From: CAZZGX01 sp964653715
Lineage (GTDB): Bacteria > Patescibacteriota > Minisyncoccia > Ryanbacterales > GWA2-47-10b
DNA length: 11,428 bases
NCBI GenBank assembly: GCA_964653715.1
Contig: CAZZGX010000035.1
Span: 1-11,428 of the forward strand
Direction of reading: 5' to 3'
In this document: positions 6,551-11,428 of the stretch, piece by piece
How the letters are laid out: every line of letters begins with the position of its first letter
Numbering within the stretch: position 1 is the first letter of the stretch
Position numbers and translations under genes: made by a program
The notes under the pieces: generated by a model
What the model was told of the DNA's origin: nothing
Seen by the model: only the letters and a program-made list of their open reading frames with translations
Database searches by the model: none

Positions 6551-7581
6551 AAATTCTTTTTTTAACAAAAGGCGATAAAAATGTCGCGAGTTCGCGCCAA
6601 CGCGTTTGGGCGCTTGCCGAACGTCTGGGGTATCCCTACGAGGTTATATGGGGGCTCAAATATCCTTTTTGGTCACTTTCAAAGAAGAGATTAGGACAAA
6701 TCCGCGGGGTTTTAAGAGCAATCAAAAACCATGATGTTCTTTTTGTCCATAAGTCACTATTTCCAATCGATATTATTATTCTCATTCTTCTTGCAAAAAA
6801 GATATTCAAAAAAAAGATCATCTTTGATCTCGATGACGCGGAGTGGGAGCATTCGCCAGCGAAAAGCAAGATGCTTGCGCGTTGGGCCGATGTTATATTT
6901 GCGGGATCCCACCTCATTTACTCTTGGGGCAAGAGATATAATGCCGCGATCGAGTTAGTGCCAACATGCTTTGATCATACTATATATAAAAAATATTCCA
7001 TTGTGCCCGATGATAGAGAGGTTTGTACCTTGGCATGGGTTGGCTTGGGGACGAGCCACTTTCGTTTTGGCAACCTAGATATTTTACAACCTATTTTTGA
7101 TATGCTCAAAAAGCGCGCTTTTCGGTTTCGGTTTCTGCTTATTGGTTCACAGAACAACAAAAATCTTAAGCAATTCTTTACAAGCGAGAACTACGAGAGT
7201 ATTTTTATTGATAATCTTGAGTGGAGCAAAGAAGGAGTTGTCGCCAAAGCACTGAATACATATAAGGTCGATATAGGTCTCGCTCCCTCGAAAGATTCTC
7301 CCTTTGAACGGGGTAAATGTGCCGGTAAAATCTTAGAATATATGGCATACGGAATTCCTGTTGTGGCCTCGGCGATGGGTGAGAACAACATCGTGGTTAA
7401 AGACAGTATCAATGGCTTTTTGGCAGATTCGGTTGACAGTTGGGTTGAGAAAATTTTATCTTTGGCTAAAGATGTAGATCTTCGGCGTCGCTTGGGGAGA
7501 GAAGGCCAGGCCCTTGTAGCGGATTTTTATTCTTACCATGCTATTGTTCCCAAGGTGCGAGAGATTTTGGAAAGTCTATGA
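6547..7581 (+). CDS. GT4-like glycosyltransferase
   Basis: A 344-residue GT-B fold glycosyltransferase. It starts at ATG 6547 with the typical first strand MKILFLTKG followed by VASSRQRVWALAERL. A hydrophobic stretch IDIIILILLAKKIFKKKIIFDLDDAEW around residues 74-100 fits the usual membrane-proximal surface of these proteins, with no clear transmembrane helix. The donor-binding half has TLAWVGLGT (about 160), then RGKCAGKILEYMAYGIPVV with E264, and the C-terminal EGQALVADFYSY helix. This is the GT4 donor-site arrangement in the group that has GKC-x-x-K-x-x-EYMA. It shares ATGA with the FemAB-like gene before it and with the methyltransferase gene after it, so it is tightly coupled to both. 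Likely adds one sugar to the lipid-linked repeat unit on the cytoplasmic face. The specific sugar and linkage cannot be inferred. Confidence 0.87.
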   Translation: MKILFLTKGDKNVASSRQRVWALAERLGYPYEVIWGLKYPFWSLSKKRLGQIRGVLRAIKNHDVLFVHKSLFPIDIIILILLAKKIFKKKIIFDLDDAEWEHSPAKSKMLARWADVIFAGSHLIYSWGKRYNAAIELVPTCFDHTIYKKYSIVPDDREVCTLAWVGLGTSHFRFGNLDILQPIFDMLKKRAFRFRFLLIGSQNNKNLKQFFTSENYESIFIDNLEWSKEGVVAKALNTYKVDIGLAPSKDSPFERGKCAGKILEYMAYGIPVVASAMGENNIVVKDSINGFLADSVDSWVEKILSLAKDVDLRRRLGREGQALVADFYSYHAIVPKVREILESL

Positions 7582-8297
7582 TAGATCATGAGAAAATTAA
7601 TATCGAAATGTTCTCGCGTGCCGAGACTATTGAACGATATAAGAAAGATAAAAAAGTAAGACGCAACGAACAATGGATTTTTGACAATTATTTTACACAA
7701 CCCGGCGGGAGGGTGCTTGTTTTAGGTTGTGGCGCAGGGAGAACAGTAGTCCCGTTGATCGAAAAGGGGCTACGTGTCGACGGGCTGGATATTTCAGAGG
7801 GCATGTTGCGGGCTTGCCAGAGCAATCTAGATGGGCGGGGCATGAAAGCACGCCTAATCCACGCTGACGCGTCCGAGTTGTCTTTTTCTGATGCGTGTGT
7901 TTACGACTACGTACTTTTCCCTTTTCATGGTATTGACTTCGTTTATCCTGAATCGAAGAGAGATCTCGTATTCAAAGAAGCTCATAGAGTACTCAAAAAT
8001 GGCGGGCTTTTTGTATATACGACACACAATCTTATGTATTGGAAGTATATGTTGCGACTTTTTTTACAACGTAAGCGCGGTTTATATGTCGAAGAAAAAA
8101 TACCCTATGGGTCGGAAGCGCTTATTACCTATTACGCGCTTTTACCGAGGGAAATGAATCGTCTTAAGCGTTATTTTGCCAAAGTCCAATTCATCGGCGA
8201 TCGTTTTGCAGAAAAAAACAAGAAATGGCGCGCAGCACAAACGTTGCTCCTCGGATTTAAAATCAAGTATCTTTTCTTTATCGCAAAGAAAGCTTAG
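7578..8297 (+). CDS. Class I SAM-dependent methyltransferase
   Basis: A 239-residue Rossmann-fold methyltransferase. Motif I, the SAM-binding glycine loop, is VLVLGCGAGRT (residues 46-56). The acidic residue that holds the SAM ribose is D71 in VDGLDIS. D97 in HADASELSF fits the adenine contact. RVLKNGGLFVYTTHN (about 138-152) is the usual late strand of Methyltransf_11/25 proteins. The extra C-terminal part, with LFLQRKRG and YYALLPREMNRL, may shape the acceptor site. It is the last gene of the plus-strand operon and starts inside the stop of the GT4 gene (ATGA). Its own TAG (8295-8297) overlaps the TAA of the gene on the other strand. In this context it probably methylates a sugar hydroxyl or a lipid-linked glycan, perhaps as chain-end decoration (inference). 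A small-molecule or lipid substrate cannot be excluded. Confidence 0.87.
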   Translation: MIDHEKINIEMFSRAETIERYKKDKKVRRNEQWIFDNYFTQPGGRVLVLGCGAGRTVVPLIEKGLRVDGLDISEGMLRACQSNLDGRGMKARLIHADASELSFSDACVYDYVLFPFHGIDFVYPESKRDLVFKEAHRVLKNGGLFVYTTHNLMYWKYMLRLFLQRKRGLYVEEKIPYGSEALITYYALLPREMNRLKRYFAKVQFIGDRFAEKNKKWRAAQTLLLGFKIKYLFFIAKKA

Positions 8298-9208
8298 ACG
8301 ATGTACGTTCCATATTTGCCAAGTGTGCGATATATTTTTTTTGAGCCAAACAAACTCAACAACCACGCCGCCCAGTATTTTATCTTTCGGGGAGATGCCA
8401 AGCTTGCTTGTCGTAGGTAAGGCCGAGCGTGTCTGAAATCGCCACGGATTGCAAGCGTATTGCCGATTGAAAATGAGTGGCGTGAAAGTGTATTGGGATA
8501 TTTTTTGAACTCGTCGAGATATTTATTCAAAATGATTTCCTGAGCCCGAAGTCGTAGTCGATGTTGAGCCGTTATGCTATCTTTTGTGAAGTGTGTCTGG
8601 AGCAGTGCTTCTGGGATATAGCCAAATTCGTATTTTTGAGATATGCGGAGCCATAGATCCCACTCTTGGAGACCTGGAAGGTTCTCATCAAACATACCGA
8701 TTTTTATAAAACACTCGCTACGTACCACGGCCGATTGAGTTGTAATAAAATTTTCCTCAAGTAGCTGGTGATGAACATTTCCTTCTTTTGTATATATATC
8801 GTCACGCGGCAGGTATACGTTTTTTCCTGCCCGTGTCCTTTTCCAAAGACCGCAGTAAACGACTCCGATACTTGGCGAGGCAGATGTGAAAAAATGTATT
8901 TGTTTTTCGAGTTTTTGTGGATACCACTCATCATCAGAGTCTTGGAACGCGATATATGACGCCCGAGCATGTTGAACGCCAACGTTTCGAGCCGCGGCTC
9001 CACCCCTATGGGCGGTCTGAATAAATCTCACTCTGTCATCTTGGATACCCGTGATGAGCGTTTTTGTGTCATCCGTGGAACCATCATCAACGATGATGAG
9101 CTCTAAGTCTCTGTATGTTTGGGTAAGTACGCTTTGAACGGCACGCCCCAGGGTATCCCTCCGGTTGTATGTGGGTATAATGACGCTAATTGTGGGAGGG
9201 TGTTTCAA
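8294..9208 (-). CDS. GT2 family glycosyltransferase
   Basis: A 304-residue GT-A glycosyltransferase with the classical GT2 pattern: ISVIIPTYNR (residues 7-16), the hallmark SVLTQTYRDLELIIVDDGSTD with nucleotide-binding D41-D42, GGAAARNVG (69-77), metal-binding DSDD at 90-93, and a catalytic-base region QEWDLWLRIS further on. The C-terminal ~80 residues are variable and probably bind the acceptor. No membrane helix is evident. The start is TTG at 9206-9208, because no in-frame ATG or GTG lies between the upstream gene and the first beta strand. A TTG start without a clear Shine-Dalgarno suggests low or coupled translation from the gene 20 bases upstream. It is the last gene of the minus-strand operon, and its TAA (8294-8296) overlaps the stop of the opposing methyltransferase. 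Likely adds a sugar to the cluster's glycan; specificity is unknown. Confidence 0.9.
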   Translation of the reverse strand: MKHPPTISVIIPTYNRRDTLGRAVQSVLTQTYRDLELIIVDDGSTDDTKTLITGIQDDRVRFIQTAHRGGAAARNVGVQHARASYIAFQDSDDEWYPQKLEKQIHFFTSASPSIGVVYCGLWKRTRAGKNVYLPRDDIYTKEGNVHHQLLEENFITTQSAVVRSECFIKIGMFDENLPGLQEWDLWLRISQKYEFGYIPEALLQTHFTKDSITAQHRLRLRAQEIILNKYLDEFKKYPNTLSRHSFSIGNTLAIRGDFRHARPYLRQASLASPRKIKYWAAWLLSLFGSKKIYRTLGKYGTYIV

Positions 9209-9228
9209 GGCGGCTTTCTGGCAATGAT

Positions 9229-10521
9229 CTATGATGTGAGCGAATGATAGAACCGAAAGGAATTCTTTTTTTTGAGCGATTCCGGAGTTAGACGTCCCGG
9301 TTTCGGTATTAATACATGGAATTTTTTTCCTTCCGCAATAAGTTGCTTATTTTCCATCATAATTTCGTCTGCAAAGTTCCACGCAAAAAGAATAATATTT
9401 TCTACGTCTGCCTGATACATTGCTTTGACTGGTTTTACGAAAATTCCTGATCCTGGTGACCACCGATTACATTTCATTCGGCTTCGATCAACCATAAAAT
9501 CCACGAGAGTACTATCTATATTGGCGAGATTGAGAAGAACGTTTGCTTTTGCTGCCGCCCCATATCCTACAATGCGCCCCCCCGACTGTTTGAGTTTATT
9601 AAGATAAGAATGGATTATTTTTAATTGCTGTTTGCACCGTCGGACGAACAGGCGGTACTTTTCTTTCTTCATATAGTTCCCATATCGTTCTTTTTTTATG
9701 AATCGTAAGGATTTTCCTGATGTCCCTATAGTGCCGTCTACTCTTTTAGCAAAGACCGCAAGACTTCCCGTATGCATATTTGTTTCCTCAATATCAACTA
9801 TTTCAAGACCCGCTCGGCCCAAGAGATACTTCAGCGTTGAAACCAGATAGTATGATAGATGCTCGTGATAAACGGAGTCAAACTCAAGATAGTCAATCAA
9901 ATTTACCGCATAAGGCGTTTCGACGCAAAAAATGCCATCTTTCTGTAGGAGGTCGTGTACTCCTTGTAAAAAGTCCACTGTTTTGGGGACATGCGCTAAA
10001 ACATTACGCGCGAGAATGAAATCCGCCCTGCCATATGAGGCGCTAAGTTGTTTGGAGTAGGTTCTAGAGAAAAAGTGCGGCTCTGTGCGCATGCCACTTT
10101 TTTGCGCAATTTTTGCTATATTAACCGCCGGCTCGACGCCCAGCACATTTTTATAGCCGCGTTTTAAGAATGATCTGAGAATGGCTCCATCACTTGACGC
10201 GAGCTCGACAATAAAGGCGTTTTTCTTTGGTTGGAATTTTTTTTCAAACCATGAAACAATCTGTTCGCCGTGTTTTTGAATGGAGGATGTATACTGGGTA
10301 GCATACGAATAGGTGCGGAATGTTTCTTCTGGGCTGAATGATTCTCCCAGCTGGATATGGTAACAATCTTCGCAGAAGTAAAGATTAACAGGTATTTTTT
10401 TTAATTGTTTTGCCTCTTTCTGGTTTTTTGGAAATTTATTAATTTGGGGCAGATTTCCCAGATTTCCAGAAAAATCAAGCCGAGTATTATCGCAGACGCG
10501 GCAGGCTTTATAAACGAGCAT
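9229..10521 (-). CDS. Sugar C-methyltransferase with N-terminal zinc-binding domain (TcaB9/TylC3-like)
   Basis: A 430-residue three-domain protein of the nucleotide-sugar C-methyltransferase family. Residues 1-60 form a zinc domain with C7-x2-C10 and C50-x2-C53. TYSYATQYTSS (70-80) carries the tyrosines of the active-site region. The SAM domain has ELASSDGAILRSFLKRGY (106-123) and GVEPA, then RNVLAHV. YHEHLSYY (218-225) holds the Glu-His catalytic segment known from TcaB9. The C-terminal domain has GYGAAAKANVLLN (from 319) and a later PGSGIFVKP. All three parts match Methyltransf_13, SAM and Methyltransf_14 order. Known members add a methyl carbon, often at C3, to an NDP-4-keto-deoxysugar, making branched sugars. 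The start ATG 10521 sits 7 bases after a perfect -10 box. The family is clear; the exact sugar is unknown. The matching deoxysugar genes are not in the window, apart from the partial epimerase. Confidence 0.9.
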   Translation of the reverse strand: MLVYKACRVCDNTRLDFSGNLGNLPQINKFPKNQKEAKQLKKIPVNLYFCEDCYHIQLGESFSPEETFRTYSYATQYTSSIQKHGEQIVSWFEKKFQPKKNAFIVELASSDGAILRSFLKRGYKNVLGVEPAVNIAKIAQKSGMRTEPHFFSRTYSKQLSASYGRADFILARNVLAHVPKTVDFLQGVHDLLQKDGIFCVETPYAVNLIDYLEFDSVYHEHLSYYLVSTLKYLLGRAGLEIVDIEETNMHTGSLAVFAKRVDGTIGTSGKSLRFIKKERYGNYMKKEKYRLFVRRCKQQLKIIHSYLNKLKQSGGRIVGYGAAAKANVLLNLANIDSTLVDFMVDRSRMKCNRWSPGSGIFVKPVKAMYQADVENIILFAWNFADEIMMENKQLIAEGKKFHVLIPKPGRLTPESLKKKNSFRFYHSLTS

Positions 10522-10528
10522 AGGATGT

Positions 10529-10534
10529 ATTATA
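10529..10534 (-). promoter_or_regulatory. Candidate -10 box of a leaderless internal promoter before the C-methyltransferase gene
   Basis: On the minus strand the 25-base gap between the GT2 gene ending at 10547 and the ATG at 10521 contains a perfect TATAAT, followed by exactly 7 bases (ACATCCT) and the ATG. No convincing -35 box is seen at 16-18 bases upstream; TTGCAA occurs, but 24 bases away. The spacing matches the promoter at 1256-1284. It would give a leaderless transcript for the last two genes of this operon. Confidence 0.45.
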
Positions 10535-10546
10535 TACTATGCATTC

Positions 10547-11257
10547 TTAGTTATCGTTTTGCAAGTGAGTCGAATGGGAAAAAAAACGCCAACGGATGAT
10601 ATCAAAAATAAATTCAAAAATGGTCTTGATGCCAGTATGGCCCCTGCCCTCAATTCTTTCTCTGTAGGTGACTTGTACCTCTACGATCTTCGCTCCTAGG
10701 GACTTTGCTTTAATGAGAAGTTCTGGGTCAAAGAAGCTATTTTTTGATTCAAGAGAGATTTTTTTGAGGAGGTCTTTCTTAATAATTTTTGGCGGAGCAT
10801 TAAAGTCCCACCCCGGCAGAGCGAAAGCAATTTTCATAATAGCATTGTACATGTGAGAAACCACGCGTCGGTATAAACCGTCATCGCGCCTTATGCGGCG
10901 GGGTTTTACAAGGTCAGCTGCTGTTGATGTCATAACGTCGTATGCCTTCACAATATCTTCTGGATCGACTTGACCATCGCCGCTCACGATCGTAATCCAG
11001 TCTTTTGATGCCGCCCCGAGGCCCTTTATAACACCCCATCCGTAGCCAAGGTTTTTTTCTACCGTCACAATAGTAACAGGAGGCCTAGTTATAGTTTTGA
11101 GAATTGTTCCCGTCTTATCATGCGAACCGTTATTTACACAAATAAATTCAAAAGGAATAGTTGATCGGGTAAGTGCCTCGGCAATTTCTGTCAGTACCTT
11201 GACAATATTTTTTTCCTCATTATAAAACGGTATAACGACCGAGAGGGGGGTTTTCAT
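10547..11257 (-). CDS. DPM-like GT2 glycosyltransferase with variant acidic motifs
   Basis: A 236-residue soluble GT2 enzyme of the polyprenyl-phosphate glycosyltransferase-like group. It opens with LSVVIPFYNEEKNI (5-18). The nucleotide-binding position reads VNNGSHDKT (41-49), with Asn in place of the usual Asp pair. The metal site is VSGDGQVDPED (91-101), in which the first Asp of the usual DxD is Ser92 while D94, Q96 and D98 are kept. NLGYGWGVIKGL (69-80) matches the family's GxGxA/G-x-x-x-G loop. A helical C-terminus, IFEFIFDIIRWRFF, is mildly hydrophobic and may touch the membrane. It starts at ATG 11257, overlapping the stop of the upstream methyltransferase as ATGA. It is a distant paralogue of the DPM1-like gene at the left of the window and probably has a different donor or acceptor. 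Whether it is a lipid-phosphate sugar synthase or a chain-elongating enzyme is open. Confidence 0.88.
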   Translation of the reverse strand: MKTPLSVVIPFYNEEKNIVKVLTEIAEALTRSTIPFEFICVNNGSHDKTGTILKTITRPPVTIVTVEKNLGYGWGVIKGLGAASKDWITIVSGDGQVDPEDIVKAYDVMTSTAADLVKPRRIRRDDGLYRRVVSHMYNAIMKIAFALPGWDFNAPPKIIKKDLLKKISLESKNSFFDPELLIKAKSLGAKIVEVQVTYRERIEGRGHTGIKTIFEFIFDIIRWRFFSHSTHLQNDN

Positions 11258-11428
11258 ATATCTTTCTTAGATTTTTTAAGAATAAAAAAACGATGACGAT
11301 GGTTTTCAAAAACCTGGTAGGTTTTCTCTAGTGTAAATCCAAGTTTTTTAATATCACTTATTATTCTTGATAGAGGATAGCCCTTTAATTCTACTTCCCA
11401 TATATGTTGTGGGATTGGACTTTTTAAT
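11254..11428 (-). CDS. Probable SAM-dependent methyltransferase, C-terminal 57 residues only
   Basis: The minus strand is open from the window edge to TGA at 11254-11256, and the fragment gives the last 57 residues of a protein. It reads SPIPQHIWEVE, then GYPLSRIISDIKKLGF, and ends YQVFENHRHRFFILKK plus a lysine-rich tail. This is the closing pattern of many Methyltransf_11-type proteins: an H-x-W-E turn, a helix ending in GF, and a final strand with FFIL. The SAM-binding part is outside the window, so the call rests on the tail alone. Its stop overlaps the ATG of the GT2 gene (ATGA), so it is the upstream partner in the same operon. Its role is probably methylation of a glycan precursor, by context only. 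Confidence 0.6.
   Translation of the reverse strand, partial: LKSPIPQHIWEVELKGYPLSRIISDIKKLGFTLEKTYQVFENHRHRFFILKKSKKDI

Noticed and set aside
8279..8342. Inverted repeat TATCGCA / TGCGATA followed by a T8 tract, as a possible terminator for the plus-strand operon
   Set aside because: The stem is only 7 base pairs with a 40-base loop and modest GC content, and the T8 run is explained by Lys-Lys codons of the opposing GT2 gene.
1..11428. Recoded TGA (as in some CPR lineages, where it encodes glycine)
   Set aside because: TGA ends several genes at the positions expected from family lengths, often within ATGA overlaps, and no gene is broken by an internal TGA.
1..11428. tRNA, rRNA, CRISPR array, insertion sequence or long direct repeats
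   Set aside because: Nearly every base is covered by convincing coding sequence, and no cloverleaf, spaced repeats, transposase or terminal inverted repeats were seen by eye.

Overview
The window is a gene-dense cell-surface glycan biosynthesis cluster. It is coding from end to end: the largest gap between genes is about 60 bases, and that gap holds a divergent promoter. It carries five kinds of enzyme: three GT2 and two GT4 glycosyltransferases, two membrane GT-C glycosyltransferases, a CE4 polysaccharide deacetylase, a FemAB/GNAT-like acyltransferase, three SAM-dependent methyltransferases (one partial, at the right edge) and a partial SDR-type sugar epimerase at the left edge. I see no RNA genes, mobile elements, CRISPR arrays or long repeats. 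TGA, TAA and TAG all act as ordinary stops. The sequence is moderately AT-rich, with tightly packed, mostly overlapping genes, few Shine-Dalgarno sequences and promoters that predict leaderless mRNAs. This style, with this mix of families, suggests a Patescibacteria/CPR bacterium (Parcubacteria-like). That is an inference from style and not a marker-gene assignment.

Layout. (1) Positions 1-1248, minus strand: a DPM1-like GT2 followed, through an ATGA overlap, by an SDR epimerase cut by the window edge. (2) Positions 1249-1308: overlapping divergent promoters. (3) Positions 1309-8297, plus strand: a seven-gene operon, GT-C, GT-C, GT4, CE4 deacetylase, FemAB/GNAT-like protein, GT4, methyltransferase. 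Its genes overlap by 4 to 11 bases, except for one 5-base gap. (4) Positions 8294-11428, minus strand: partial methyltransferase, DPM-like GT2, zinc-binding sugar C-methyltransferase, GT2. This operon runs head-on into the plus-strand operon, and the two last genes overlap by four bases at their stop codons.

How the genes may work together (inference). The DPM1-like GT2 would charge polyprenyl phosphate with a sugar on the cytoplasmic face. The two GT-C enzymes, expressed from the opposite side of the same promoter region, would use such lipid-linked sugars on the outer face. The soluble GT4 and GT2 enzymes would build a repeat unit. The deacetylase and the GNAT-like protein, encoded by overlapping genes, could remove and replace an N-acyl group. 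The C-methyltransferase, epimerase and small methyltransferases would supply or decorate unusual (branched, methylated) sugars. No flippase, polymerase, ligase or exosortase is visible, so the locus must continue outside the window or rely on genes elsewhere.

The observations most worth following up are a repeated 7-base spacing between the -10 box and the ATG at all three promoters seen, the overlap of the divergent promoters, the deacetylase/FemAB-like/GT4 trio that resembles part of exosortase-associated exopolysaccharide loci, and the stop-codon overlap of the two convergent operons without a recognisable terminator.
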